64,000 nucleotides of DNA from CAZFDE01 sp964517795 (lineage in GTDB: Bacteria; Planctomycetota; Phycisphaerae; Sedimentisphaerales; Anaerobacaceae): contig CAZFDE010000001.1 of the NCBI GenBank assembly GCA_964517795.1, positions 1 through 64,000 of the forward strand. Reading direction: 5' to 3'. Below, in pieces: positions 53,808-63,349 of this stretch (positions are counted from its first letter, which is position 1; each line of letters begins with the position of its first letter). The notes beneath the pieces were generated by a model that saw only the letters and a program-made list of their open reading frames with translations, was not told where the DNA came from and ran no database searches. Both the position numbers and the translations under genes were made by a program.

Positions 53808-55601
53808 CTATTTTCTCGTCAATAGTACGACCCAGTCTTTTTGGGGGCCTTGGGGCGGATTGCCGAATGGAATGGCCCGGCCGCCGTGGATGGTTTTGGC
53901 CGGGGTAGTCTGCATGCGGCCGTTTCTCGGATCGTACCACCGCAGCGAATAGTCCTGCTGCGGCAGTGTCAGTTTGGCGCCGACCGCGGTCTTGAGGAAA
54001 ACAACATAGAGCTGCCCGTCTTTTTTGAGGCAGCAGCCTTCGGCTCCTGTCAAGAGCGCATTGTCATTGACCATTTCCCAAAACGGAATTTCGTTGTCCG
54101 CGAAAAATGCCAGCATATAGCGGCACTGGTCCCAGAACGCATCGCGGCTGCGGAAATCCTGGCAGGTCAGGTCGCTGTGATCGTGCTGATACCCGAAATA
54201 CCATTCCACGCCCGCCCCGCCAGCCATGACGGCGCCCCACAGCGCATTTTGGCGGGCATTATTGCGGCCGGGATCGTGCTCGGGAGTATCGGTGTCCGGG
54301 ACAAGTGAATGGGTTGCATCGCCCGGCTCGTCACAGGCCACCACCCAGGGCCTGCCGGCCGCTGCCGAGCGCTTGATATAGTCGAGCGTACGTTGATGGA
54401 CATTGACAAACTCGGGACTGCCGGTTTGCAGCGAAAAGCCGGTCAGATGTGAACCGGCCGGCGGATCGCCCAGGAGGTCATGATGGTTGGCGCCGTTGTG
54501 GATCACGATCGGGTGGCGATACGGATCATGCTCCCAGAAATACGCGGCCCAGGCCTTTTTCTGCGCGGTGGTTGCGTCATTAATCTCCTCGCCGAGATTC
54601 CAGTTCAGCGCCAAATGATGCGCGAACCGCGCGATCAGCTCGCGGTAATAGAGTTTTCGCTGAAGGCCGAGGTTGCCGCCGTCCAAGAGCAGTTCGTTTT
54701 CGGTCTCCTGCGTCTTAAAATGCAGGTGCAGGCCCAGCGTGTCGGCGTGCTCGAAAACGATCTCCCACTGCGCCAGCCGCGAGACATCCAATCGCAGCCG
54801 CTCATTGTAATCAGTGTACATGAATACGTTTCGGTCGTCGCCTTCGATATTCATCGGCAGAAAGGAAAATGCGTTTAGTCCTTTCGATGCAAGATAGTTC
54901 AGGGCACCGATCAGACCCTTGCCTTTGCCGTCGCGCCAGGTCGGGTCGCCCGGCCGCCAGTCCCTGATATGCGGCTGCCATGTTTTGACAAGATCGTCTT
55001 TGATGCCGTCGGTCTTGAAATTCCCGTCAAAATCCGCGTACGCCAGCAGGTTCTCCGGCGCATCGGCCCCGCATTTGAGGAAATACGCCTTCGTGCCGGC
55101 AAACTGTAAGTGATGTTTGCGGACATAGCGAAGCATTCCCCGGCCGCGAAAATCGCGCCCGGTTTTGTCGGTCGGGGCAACGGTGAATGTGCCCGTCCGG
55201 CCCTCGGGGCCTTCGACCGGCCGGCCCGCCGCGGGATCGTCCGAAACGGCGATATTTTCGCCCGCCCGAAACGATACGCGCCAAGCCCATCGGCCCGCCG
55301 CGTCCGGCGCCAAGTGCGCATGCCATTGATTGCCGCAGTCGGCGCCGGTATCGGCGGCATTACCATCGGCGGCATAATATCCCGGCACAATATAGTTCTG
55401 CCCCTGCGGGCCTGTAAACGTTACATTCAGCCGATAGTCTGTAAACGGATTCGGCGTGGCCTGCTCTGCGGTTTGGGGCCCGTCCACCACCACCGTTACC
55501 TTGTGCCAAACCTTCAATTCGCCCTGCACCGAGGCCGTCGATATACTGGCAGCCAAAACCAACCAAACAAACGCAATGTACCAACCCCTTCGTAAGCCCA
55601 T
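53808..55601 (-). CDS. secreted DUF5060 / TIM-barrel glycan-active protein with C-terminal putative collagen-binding domain
   Basis: 597 residues, signal peptide (WYIAFVWLVLAASISTASV). Residues about 30-140 are a DUF5060-type Ig sandwich (VWHKVTVVVDGP, NPFTDYRLNVTFTGP, WHAHLAPDAAGRWAWRVSF). The middle is a (beta/alpha)8-like barrel of the DUF4038/GH140-type: KAYFLKCGADAPENLLAYAD, GLNAFSFLPMNIEGDD, LNWNLGEEINDA (likely catalytic Glu), WVVACDEPGDATHS (second acid). The C-terminal 90 residues (YVVFLKTAVGAKLTLPQQDY, RWYDPRNG) match the 'putative collagen-binding' end domain. Likely hydrolase of pectin-like or animal-type glycans. SD GAGGTGAG. Divergent from tRNA-Arg. Confidence 0.78.
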   Translation of the reverse strand: MGLRRGWYIAFVWLVLAASISTASVQGELKVWHKVTVVVDGPQTAEQATPNPFTDYRLNVTFTGPQGQNYIVPGYYAADGNAADTGADCGNQWHAHLAPDAAGRWAWRVSFRAGENIAVSDDPAAGRPVEGPEGRTGTFTVAPTDKTGRDFRGRGMLRYVRKHHLQFAGTKAYFLKCGADAPENLLAYADFDGNFKTDGIKDDLVKTWQPHIRDWRPGDPTWRDGKGKGLIGALNYLASKGLNAFSFLPMNIEGDDRNVFMYTDYNERLRLDVSRLAQWEIVFEHADTLGLHLHFKTQETENELLLDGGNLGLQRKLYYRELIARFAHHLALNWNLGEEINDATTAQKKAWAAYFWEHDPYRHPIVIHNGANHHDLLGDPPAGSHLTGFSLQTGSPEFVNVHQRTLDYIKRSAAAGRPWVVACDEPGDATHSLVPDTDTPEHDPGRNNARQNALWGAVMAGGAGVEWYFGYQHDHSDLTCQDFRSRDAFWDQCRYMLAFFADNEIPFWEMVNDNALLTGAEGCCLKKDGQLYVVFLKTAVGAKLTLPQQDYSLRWYDPRNGRMQTTPAKTIHGGRAIPFGNPPQGPQKDWVVLLTRK

Positions 55602-55745
55602 AGCTCACCTCAAAATTCGTTTCTAAGTAAATGCCGTCTGCATTGTATCATAAAATTCGCGAAAATTCAGCCCGCCATGTCTTTGCAGGGCGAGGCAAGT
55701 GCGAATCTGTGTCGAGAAATTCTGCGGCGGCGGATGAAATTGTAC

Positions 55746-55773
55746 TTGAAAAGCTGTACAATTCAGGTAATAT
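55746..55773 (+). promoter_or_regulatory. promoter of tRNA-Arg
   Basis: -35 TTGAAA (55746-55751), 16 bp, -10 TAATAT (55768-55773), start expected near 55780, ten bases before the tRNA. The formate dehydrogenase operon, 38 bp after the tRNA, may be read from it too. Confidence 0.5.
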
Positions 55774-55789
55774 AGCACTTTGGGCGTAT

Positions 55790-55863
<74 letters not shown>

Positions 55864-55900
55864 TTGCATTTTATCCGCCTTGTTGAAGAATCACGGATTG

Positions 55901-56377
55901 ATGGTCGTGGATAACATATTACAATCAAAAGAAAGCCAGAAGCTGCTGGCGTCGCTGGATAAACAGACGCCGGCCGACCGTTTAATCCCCATCCTGCAGC
56001 ACATCCAGCAAATCCACGGTTATCTGCCCGAAGCGGTCCTGCTTGCGGTCAGCGAGCGGACCAATATCCCGGTTTCCCGAGTATATGGCGTGGCGACGTT
56101 TTATGAGCAGTTTCACCTGGAGCCGCGCGGCCGACATACGATCAGATGCTGCCGCGGGACGGCCTGTCATGTCCGCGGCGGGCCGGAGATTATCGCCGCA
56201 TTGGAGAAACTGCTGGAAGTCAAGGCCGGCGGCACGACCGAGGACATGAAATTCACATTCGAGACGGTCGCGTGCCTGGGGACATGTTTTCTAGCGCCGG
56301 TAATCATGATCGATAACGACTATTACGGGCATCTGACCGTCGATATACTCAAAGGAATCCTCGATAAATACGAATAA
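55901..56377 (+). CDS. NuoE/HndA-like [2Fe-2S] subunit of the formate dehydrogenase complex
   Basis: About 158 residues from ATG 55901 (TTG 55880 also in frame; no clear SD). Thioredoxin-like ferredoxin of the NuoE family: N-terminal helices LIPILQHIQQIHGYLPEAVL, VYGVATFYEQFHLEPRG, then cluster ligands CCRGTACHVRG and CLGTC. It relays electrons between the formate site and the NuoF-like NADH site. First gene of a three-gene unit with 5-bp spacing to the next. Confidence 0.88.
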   Translation: MVVDNILQSKESQKLLASLDKQTPADRLIPILQHIQQIHGYLPEAVLLAVSERTNIPVSRVYGVATFYEQFHLEPRGRHTIRCCRGTACHVRGGPEIIAALEKLLEVKAGGTTEDMKFTFETVACLGTCFLAPVIMIDNDYYGHLTVDILKGILDKYE

Positions 56378-56382
56378 GATGA

Positions 56383-58227
56383 ATGGCCGCGACAAAGATA
56401 AAATCTATTGATGATTTGCAGCAGCTCAGCCAAAAGTTGGCCGAGCAGAACAGTCACATCAAGGCCAAAGTCCTGATCTGCATGACCGGCTGCCGGGCAT
56501 TGGGAGCGCAGGATGTTTCCAGGGCAGTGCAGGTGAAACTCGCCGAGCAGAAACTGGACGATGAGATCAAGGTCGTCGAGACCGGCTGCATCGGCATGTG
56601 TGCGATCGCGCCGCTGGTGCTGATTGAGCCGCAGGGTTTTCTCTACGGCCATGTCAAAGCAACCGATGCAGACGAAATCGTACAGCAAACACTGGTCAAC
56701 GGCAAACCAATTGAGCGGCTGATCGTCAAGGAAAACGGCCAAGACAAAGCCGCAATCGACGAGGTTGGCTTCTATCAAAAACAGAAGCGGCTTGTATTGC
56801 AGAACTGCGGCCGCATCGATCCCAAGCGAATCGAAGATGCCATCGAACACGGTGCGTATCAGGCCGCGGTCAACACCATCATGCAAAAGACGCCGGAAAC
56901 GGTCATCGACGAGATGATCCAGTCGGGTCTTCGCGGCCGCGGGGGTGCGGGATTCCCGGCCGGGGTAAAGTGGAAATACTGCCGCAATTCGCCCGGCAAG
57001 GAAAAATATCTGATCTGCAACGCCGATGAGGGCGATCCGGGCGCGTTTATGGATCGGGCGCTTTTGGAAGGCGACCCGCACCGAATCATCGAGGGAATGA
57101 TCATTGCCGCTTACGCCATCGGCGCGACACAGGGCTTTATCTATGTACGGGCCGAGTACCCGATTGCCGTCGAGCATATCCATATCGCATTAGAGCAGGC
57201 ACGCGAGTTCGGCCTGCTGGGCGAGAATATCGCCGGCAGCAGGTTCGATTTCGATATCATGGTCCGCATGGGTGCGGGCGCGTTTGTCTGCGGCGAAGAG
57301 ACGGCACTGATCGAATCGCTTGAAGGCGAACGCGGGATGCCGAATCCGCGGCCGCCCTTCCCGGCTCAAAGCGGCTACAAAGGCCACCCGACCAATATCA
57401 ATAATGTCGAGACGTTTGCCAATGTGCCGGTGGTCATGCAAAAGGGCTGGCAGAAGTACAGCAGCATCGGCACCGAAAAGAGCAAAGGGACCAAGATATT
57501 CGCACTGGCGGGCAAGGTCAATTATACCGGTCTGGTCGAGGTGCCGATGGGCACGACGCTGCGCGAGATTGTTTACGATATCGGCGGCGGAATACCCGAC
57601 GGCAAGAAATTCAAGGCCGCCCAGATCGGCGGTCCCTCCGGCGGCTGTATTCCCGAACAATATCTCGATCAGCAGATCGATTACGACAGCGTGCAGCTTA
57701 TCGGGGCAATCATGGGCTCGGGCGGCCTGATCGTCATGGACGAAGACACCTGCATGGTCGATGTCGCGCGGTATTTTCTGGATTTCGTGCAGGATGAATC
57801 ATGCGGTAAGTGCACGCCGTGTCGGATCGGGACGCGCGAGATGCTCGACATTCTCAATAACATCTGCAAAGGCAATGCCCAGACCGGCGATCTGCACCGC
57901 TTGGAGCATCTGGCCGAGAATATCCAGACGGCCTCGCTGTGCGGACTTGGCCAGACAGCGCCGAATCCGGTATTGAGCACGATCAAGAATTTTCGCGAGG
58001 AGTATATCGAGCATATTCATCAGCGAAAGTGCCGCGCCGGCGTGTGCAAAGACTTACTCAGCTACGAAATCACCGATAAATGTGTGGGCTGCGGGGCATG
58101 CCTGCGGGCGTGTCCGGTCAATGCGATCATCGGCGAACGTAAGGAACGCCATGTGATCGAGCAGCATATCTGTATCAAATGCGGAATGTGTTATAAGGTG
58201 TGTAAATTCGATGCCGTCAGACGATAA
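56383..58227 (+). CDS. NuoF-like NAD(P)-binding flavoprotein subunit (FdhB/HndC type)
   Basis: 614 residues. N-terminal Trx-like [2Fe-2S] domain (about 28-115: VLICMTGCRALGA, VETGCIGMCAIAPL), NuoF core with FMN and NAD sites (GLRGRGGAGFPAGVKW, CNADEGDPGAFMDR, GAGAFVCGEETALIESLEG), [4Fe-4S] ligands ESCGKCTPCRIG and SLCGLG, and a C-terminal two-cluster ferredoxin (CVGCGACLRACP, CIKCGMCYKVCK). This is the diaphorase seen in NADP/NAD-reducing hydrogenases and NAD-linked formate dehydrogenases; here the partner is a formate dehydrogenase. Overlaps the next gene by 17 bp. Confidence 0.93.
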   Translation: MAATKIKSIDDLQQLSQKLAEQNSHIKAKVLICMTGCRALGAQDVSRAVQVKLAEQKLDDEIKVVETGCIGMCAIAPLVLIEPQGFLYGHVKATDADEIVQQTLVNGKPIERLIVKENGQDKAAIDEVGFYQKQKRLVLQNCGRIDPKRIEDAIEHGAYQAAVNTIMQKTPETVIDEMIQSGLRGRGGAGFPAGVKWKYCRNSPGKEKYLICNADEGDPGAFMDRALLEGDPHRIIEGMIIAAYAIGATQGFIYVRAEYPIAVEHIHIALEQAREFGLLGENIAGSRFDFDIMVRMGAGAFVCGEETALIESLEGERGMPNPRPPFPAQSGYKGHPTNINNVETFANVPVVMQKGWQKYSSIGTEKSKGTKIFALAGKVNYTGLVEVPMGTTLREIVYDIGGGIPDGKKFKAAQIGGPSGGCIPEQYLDQQIDYDSVQLIGAIMGSGGLIVMDEDTCMVDVARYFLDFVQDESCGKCTPCRIGTREMLDILNNICKGNAQTGDLHRLEHLAENIQTASLCGLGQTAPNPVLSTIKNFREEYIEHIHQRKCRAGVCKDLLSYEITDKCVGCGACLRACPVNAIIGERKERHVIEQHICIKCGMCYKVCKFDAVRR

Positions 58228-60934
58228 ACAATCGGTTACCATTAAGATCAACGGCAGAGCGGTCGCCGCCGAACCGGGTCAGACGATCCTCGAGGCGGCC
58301 CTTGCCAACGGGATCGAGATCCCCAATCTCTGTCACGATCCGCGGCTTGTGCCGACCGGCTCGTGCCGGATGTGCGTGGTGGAGGTGCTCGGCATACCCA
58401 AACCAGTGACAGCCTGCACGTACCAGATCACCGACGGCATGACAATCGAGACAAACACTGAAAAAATTCGTAAGATCCGAAAGACAGTACTCGAATTATT
58501 GTTCTACGAACATCGTGGAAGCTGCACCACCTGCGACGATAACGGCGAATGCAAACTCCAGCAGTACGCCTATGAATACCAGATCGACGAAAAAGTCCAA
58601 CGGCCGAGCGAGTCACCCCGCGAAAAACCCAACTATACCACCGGCAATGCGGCCATCCAGTACGATGTGGACAAGTGCATCCGGTGCGGGCGGTGCATCC
58701 GGATATGTGACGAGGTGCAGATGGATACGGCCCTGACGTTCAAGAAGCGGGCTGCCGATGTCGAGGTCTCGACGGCATTCGATATGCCACTGAACGATTC
58801 GACGTGCGAACTGTGCGGCCAGTGCATTTCAACCTGTCCGACCAGTGCGCTGTATGAAAGGTTTGCCATCGGCAAAGGCCAGTGCAAAGACCTGGTGCGA
58901 ACGCGGACGACGTGTCCGTATTGCGGGGTGGGCTGCCAGATTGATCTGAACGTCAATCCGAAAAAGAATGAGTTGGTGCGCGTGACCAGCCCGACCGGTG
59001 TGATCCCCAACAACGGCAATCTTTGTGTTAAGGGCCGGTTCGGGATGGAGTTCGTACAATCACCGCAACGGCTGACAACGCCGCTGATCAAGCGAAACGG
59101 CCAGTTCGAGCAATCCACATGGAACGAGGCACTGGATCTTGTCGCGACAAAGCTCAACGAGATCAAGGCCAAGCACGGCCCCGATAGTATTGCAGGGTTG
59201 TCTTCGGCCAAGTGTACGAATGAAGACAATTATGTCTTCCAGAAATTCATCCGGGCCGCGATTGGCACCAACAACGTCGATCATTGTGCCCGGCTTTGCC
59301 ACGCCTCGACGGTAGCGGGCCTGGCGCGGGCGTTCGGGTCCGGCGCCATGACCAATTCGATCGCCGAATTCAAGAACGCCGAGTGCATTTTCGTGATCGG
59401 CTCCAATACCACCGAGGCCCATCCGGTGATCGGCCTGTTTATTAAAGAAGCCGTCGTCAAAAATAATGCCAAACTGATCGTCGCCGACCCGCGGCAGATC
59501 GACCTGGTGCGGTTTGCATCGCTTCATATGTCCCAGCAGCCCGGCACCGATGTCGCCCTTATTAACGCCATGATGAATGTCATCCTCCAGGAGAATCTCT
59601 GCGATAAGGATTTCATCGTTCAGCGATGTGAGGGCTTTGACGAGTTGGTCGAAACAATCAAAAAATATACGCCCGAAAGCGTTGAGAATATTACCAAAGT
59701 GCCCGCCGAGAAAATCCGGCAGGCCGCCCGCACGTTCGCCAGTGCCAAATCCGCGAGCATTGTTTACAGCATGGGGATCACTCAGCATACCACCGGAACG
59801 GACAATGTACTCAGTCTGGCGAATCTGTCGATGCTGACCGGTCAGATCGGCCGCGAATCAACCGGCGTTAATCCACTGCGGGGCCAGAACAATGTCCAGG
59901 GAGCCTGCGATCTGGGGGCATTGCCGAATGTCTATCCGGGCTATCAGTCGGTGGAGAATGCCGAAATCAATGCCAAATTCGAAAAGGCGTGGAATGCTAA
60001 ACTCTCGGATAAGACCGGCCTGACCGTTGTCGAGATCATCCACGGTGTCGATCAGGGCAAGATCAAGGCGATGTATTTTATGGGTGAAAATCCCGCCCTC
60101 TCGGACCCGAACCTCAACCACACGCGGAAGGCGCTTGACGACGTCGAGTTCCTTGTCGTGCAGGACATATTTCTCTCCGAGACCGCCGAGAAGGCCGATG
60201 TCGTTTTGCCGAGTACCTGTTTCGCCGAGAAAAACGGAACCTTCACCAATACCGAGCGCCGCGTCCAGCGGGTCCGAAAGGCCGTTGACGGCCCCGGCCA
60301 ATCGCGGGACGACTGGCGGATCATCTGTGATCTGTCGGGCCGCATGGGCTATCCGATGCATTACGAAAACGCCGCACAGATCATGGACGAGATCGCAACG
60401 ATTTCGCCGATCTATGGCGGAATCAGTTTCGAGCGAATCGATTCGATTGGCCTGCAGTGGCCCTGCCCGGACAAATCGCACCCCGGCACGCCCTACCTGC
60501 ACAAAGGCGAATTCAAACGCGGCAAAGGCAAATTCCACAAAGTCGAATACATCCCGGCTGATGAATCGCCCAGCGATGAGTATCCGTTTATCCTCTCGAC
60601 CGGCCGCCAGTTATACCAGTTTCACACCGGTACGATGACCCGAAAATCCGCGGCCATCAACCAGGTCTCACCGACCGGATACGTGGAAATCCATACCGAC
60701 GATGCGGCCGCGCTGAACATCAATGACGGCGATCCGGTTCAGGTCAAAACCCGCCGCGGCGAGGTGACGACACTGGCGAAAGTGACCAATGGAATCGAAA
60801 AGGGCTGGATCTTTATGCCGTTTCACTTCGCCGAAGGTCCGGCCAATATGCTCACCAACGACAAACTCGACCCCATCGCCAAGATTCCCGAATTCAAGGT
60901 CTGCGCTGCCGCGGTCACAAAAACCAGTGAATAA
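58211..60934 (+). CDS. fdhA: formate dehydrogenase alpha subunit, molybdenum (or tungsten) type with NuoG-like N-terminus
   Basis: 907 residues. N-terminal [2Fe-2S] (C41, C52, C55, C69), His-ligated cluster H101-x3-C-x2-C-x5-C114, two [4Fe-4S] (C156 to C166; C199 to C209), then the molybdopterin catalytic part with its own [4Fe-4S] (CPYCGVGC). The active site reads HCARLCHASTVAGL: C363 sits where E. coli FdhF has selenocysteine, followed by the conserved His364. So this is a Cys-type enzyme and no UGA recoding is needed. Oxidises formate to CO2 with NAD reduction through the two upstream subunits, or runs in reverse. Electron-bifurcation is possible but not shown. Confidence 0.93.
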   Translation: MPSDDKQSVTIKINGRAVAAEPGQTILEAALANGIEIPNLCHDPRLVPTGSCRMCVVEVLGIPKPVTACTYQITDGMTIETNTEKIRKIRKTVLELLFYEHRGSCTTCDDNGECKLQQYAYEYQIDEKVQRPSESPREKPNYTTGNAAIQYDVDKCIRCGRCIRICDEVQMDTALTFKKRAADVEVSTAFDMPLNDSTCELCGQCISTCPTSALYERFAIGKGQCKDLVRTRTTCPYCGVGCQIDLNVNPKKNELVRVTSPTGVIPNNGNLCVKGRFGMEFVQSPQRLTTPLIKRNGQFEQSTWNEALDLVATKLNEIKAKHGPDSIAGLSSAKCTNEDNYVFQKFIRAAIGTNNVDHCARLCHASTVAGLARAFGSGAMTNSIAEFKNAECIFVIGSNTTEAHPVIGLFIKEAVVKNNAKLIVADPRQIDLVRFASLHMSQQPGTDVALINAMMNVILQENLCDKDFIVQRCEGFDELVETIKKYTPESVENITKVPAEKIRQAARTFASAKSASIVYSMGITQHTTGTDNVLSLANLSMLTGQIGRESTGVNPLRGQNNVQGACDLGALPNVYPGYQSVENAEINAKFEKAWNAKLSDKTGLTVVEIIHGVDQGKIKAMYFMGENPALSDPNLNHTRKALDDVEFLVVQDIFLSETAEKADVVLPSTCFAEKNGTFTNTERRVQRVRKAVDGPGQSRDDWRIICDLSGRMGYPMHYENAAQIMDEIATISPIYGGISFERIDSIGLQWPCPDKSHPGTPYLHKGEFKRGKGKFHKVEYIPADESPSDEYPFILSTGRQLYQFHTGTMTRKSAAINQVSPTGYVEIHTDDAAALNINDGDPVQVKTRRGEVTTLAKVTNGIEKGWIFMPFHFAEGPANMLTNDKLDPIAKIPEFKVCAAAVTKTSE

Positions 60935-61019
60935 GGAATAACAATTGAAAATCAAAAAAAACATGATATCATACAGCGATATGTCGCGTGGTGCATAACC
61001 ATTAATAATGGAGAAAATG

Positions 61020-61211
61020 ATGGATAACGAAAACAAACTGGTCGCGGCCTGTTTGCAGAAGGCCCAAAAACCAGATGGCCGCAAGAAACTGATGTGCGTA
61101 GAGGCGTTTGCATTAGCGAAGCAGTTTAACGTACCGCCGGCACGGATCGGAACGATCTGCAACCAGAACAATATTAAAATCTGTAAGTGTCAGTTGGGCT
61201 GTTTTGCGTAA
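61020..61211 (+). CDS. small CQLGCF-type protein, molybdate-context
   Basis: 63 residues from ATG 61020, preceded by GGAG at 6 nt; earlier Met codons at 61008 and 61017 lack an SD. Sequence LMCVEAFALAKQFNVPPARI then KICKCQLGCFA: Cys-rich ending of a small conserved group often beside ModE-like regulators (from memory of such neighbourhoods). No enzymatic motif. It abuts the ModE fusion gene (stop TAA then ATG), 86 bp after fdhA. A metal- or pterin-sensing role is guesswork. Confidence 0.65.
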   Translation: MDNENKLVAACLQKAQKPDGRKKLMCVEAFALAKQFNVPPARIGTICNQNNIKICKCQLGCFA

Positions 61212-62351
61212 ATGAGAGCAATCGAACCGAAATTCAAGTTATGGCTCAATTCCGGGACCGCTCAGGGCGTGTTCGGGGACGGCAAATACCGTCTGCTGCG
61301 GGCGATCGAGCAGTACGGTTCGCTTCAGCAGGCTGCCAGAGCCCTGCATATCAGTTATCGCAAGGCATGGGGCGATCTGCAAAAAGCACAGGACCAGCTC
61401 GGCGTCAAGCTCGTTGAAAAACAACGCGGCGGCAGTACCGGCGGCGGTGCAAAACTGACCGCTGACGGCGAGAGATGGCTGGCCGCCTATGAACAATTCC
61501 GCGCCGACATCGAACAGGAAATGACTCGTTCATTCAAAAAGCATATCGGCAAGGTCACCCGGTGCAAGGCCTTTACACTGATCGAAGTATTAGTAGCAAT
61601 TTCTATCATTGCCATGCTGCTGGGGATACTGGTGCCCTCCTTGCAGCGGGTTCGCGGCATCGCGGGCCAAACCCTTTGTCAAAATCACCTTCGCCAATGG
61701 GCGATGGCTTTCGAGATGTACGCTAATAATAACCAAGGTTATTTCCCGCATATTGACGGGCGGGACCGCTGTCCCAATCCCAGTCCGCGGCCGGAAGATA
61801 TCGCCGATTACCAGTATGGATGGGTTGATGTCCTTCCGCCCTATTTCGGCGAAAAGCCGTGGCGCGAGCACGAGCGAGGGCAATTCCCCCACGGCAAAAC
61901 GATCTTTCAATGTCCTCAGGCCAAACCGGCCCCGGAGAATATGTATTCGTATCGGCCGCGGCGAAACGGCTATTTTTCCTATGCCATGAATTCCTGCCTG
62001 GAATTGGATTCGAACTGCTGGCACCACCCTGACGACACCGCCTGGCCAATGCCGAGTTTTCTCAAAACAACAAAAATCGAAAATCCCTCGCAAGTGATTC
62101 TGCTGTTTGATCAATTGCTGGATCCGAGAAAAGGTTACGACGGACAAATGCTCTATCGCGATGCAGGCAAGCACTGCGGCAGTTATCCGAAAAGCTTCGC
62201 CGCCCGCCACGCCAAAGGCAATTCGACACTCGGCGGGATGATCCTCTTTTGCGATTATCATGTGAGTTGGCGGGAGCGTGTCTGGAAAGACGACTGGCCC
62301 GGTGATCTGGAAGTACCGCCACGGGAGGATAAGAACTGGTATCCGTATTGA
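61212..62351 (+). CDS. ModE-type winged-helix domain fused in frame to a pseudopilin-like domain
   Basis: 379 residues. Residues 1-100 are a short ModE winged helix-turn-helix (KFKLWLNSGTAQGVFGDGKY, AARALHISYRKAWGDLQKAQ, KLVEKQRGGSTGGGAKLTAD) without TOBE molybdate domains. Residue about 119 on is a type II secretion / type IV pilin-like N-terminus KAFTLIEVLVAISIIAMLLG (peptidase cleavage would fall before AFTLIE) followed by a long secreted domain (CQNHLRQWAMAFEMYANNNQ, GYFSYAMNSCLELDSN, HVSWRERVW). No stop lies between. ATG 61521 could start the pilin part internally but its SD (AGGA) is only one or two nt away. Directly after the CQLGCF gene, no gap. Confidence 0.72.
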   Translation: MRAIEPKFKLWLNSGTAQGVFGDGKYRLLRAIEQYGSLQQAARALHISYRKAWGDLQKAQDQLGVKLVEKQRGGSTGGGAKLTADGERWLAAYEQFRADIEQEMTRSFKKHIGKVTRCKAFTLIEVLVAISIIAMLLGILVPSLQRVRGIAGQTLCQNHLRQWAMAFEMYANNNQGYFPHIDGRDRCPNPSPRPEDIADYQYGWVDVLPPYFGEKPWREHERGQFPHGKTIFQCPQAKPAPENMYSYRPRRNGYFSYAMNSCLELDSNCWHHPDDTAWPMPSFLKTTKIENPSQVILLFDQLLDPRKGYDGQMLYRDAGKHCGSYPKSFAARHAKGNSTLGGMILFCDYHVSWRERVWKDDWPGDLEVPPREDKNWYPY

Positions 62352-62362
62352 AACAAAGGGTG

Positions 62363-63328
62363 ATGAAAAACGCAATCCTGACAATATGGTTTTGTGCATT
62401 CGCTATGACAGCCGGCGCACAGACCTATTCCATTTACGAAATTCAGTACACCACCGATCCGAATGGCTACAGCCCGCTGGCCGGTGAGGTAATCGATTGC
62501 AGCGGCGGGATCGTCACCCATAAATTCGGCGGCTTTCGCCCCAAGCTGACGATTCAGAATCCCAATTTCCCCGATGGCTGGGGCGCAATCCAGGTCAAGG
62601 ACTGGCTTACCGGCTACCCATTCTATAACAAGGCCCAAGTCGGCGATTGGGTGACGCTGTCCAATGTCTATGTCGAGGAATACTACGGCGGCGGAACCAC
62701 GCTGCAATGCTGGGGGTCGAATAACCCGGATTTAACGGTCATCAGTTCGAATAATCCCCTGCCCGAGCCGCTGGTGATCGACGCCAACCAGATACCGGCA
62801 CCGGTGCGGGATTCATACGGCGATTACTGGGTGATTGACCATCGGGCTGAACAATACGAACACATGTGTCTGACCGTGCAGCGAAATTTCGTGATCGATG
62901 TCAATTACGGCAAGGCCGGAGATAACTATATCCTGCAGGATATCCATCAACCCAATGATGCGAACCATTCGTTCTGGGCGGCCGATTATATGAACACAGA
63001 TACCATTGGCGATTATCATCCTTATGTAGAAATCGGGCGACAGTTTTGCAGTATCACCGGTATTCTCGAACATTATCAGCGGCCCGATTACGGCTGGGAT
63101 TACTATCAACTGGTTACCACGGGGACGAGTGATTTTCTGCTTTGGGATATGGACGATGACTGCGATTTCGATTTTCGCGATTACTGTGTTTTAGCATATC
63201 ACTGGCTGGCGGACGGCCCCTGCCAAGACAATGACTGGTGCGGCCATGCGGATATGGATCATGATGATACGGTCGATGGGTTCGACCTGGATATATTCAG
63301 CCAACACTGGCTCAAACAAAATGAATGA
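62363..63328 (+). CDS. secreted OB-fold-like protein with two dockerin-like repeats
   Basis: 321 residues from ATG 62363 (AAAGGG close upstream; TTG 62348 is in frame and overlaps the previous stop). Signal peptide (ILTIWFCAFAMTAGA). The first 240 residues resemble the OB-fold nuclease-associated module: YSIYEIQYTTDPNGYSPLAG, VGDWVTLSNVYVEEYYGG, YGKAGDNYILQD. The end carries two calcium-loop repeats DMDDDCDFDFRDYCVLAYHW and ADMDHDDTVDGFDLDIFSQH, typical of planctomycete secreted proteins. Followed after 21 bp by a paralogue. Function unknown. Confidence 0.72.
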   Translation: MKNAILTIWFCAFAMTAGAQTYSIYEIQYTTDPNGYSPLAGEVIDCSGGIVTHKFGGFRPKLTIQNPNFPDGWGAIQVKDWLTGYPFYNKAQVGDWVTLSNVYVEEYYGGGTTLQCWGSNNPDLTVISSNNPLPEPLVIDANQIPAPVRDSYGDYWVIDHRAEQYEHMCLTVQRNFVIDVNYGKAGDNYILQDIHQPNDANHSFWAADYMNTDTIGDYHPYVEIGRQFCSITGILEHYQRPDYGWDYYQLVTTGTSDFLLWDMDDDCDFDFRDYCVLAYHWLADGPCQDNDWCGHADMDHDDTVDGFDLDIFSQHWLKQNE

Positions 63329-63349
63329 TTTTGAAAAGGAGAACGAAGG

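Noticed and set aside
59280..59310. Selenocysteine in FdhA
   Set aside because: The codon is TGC (Cys363), not TGA.
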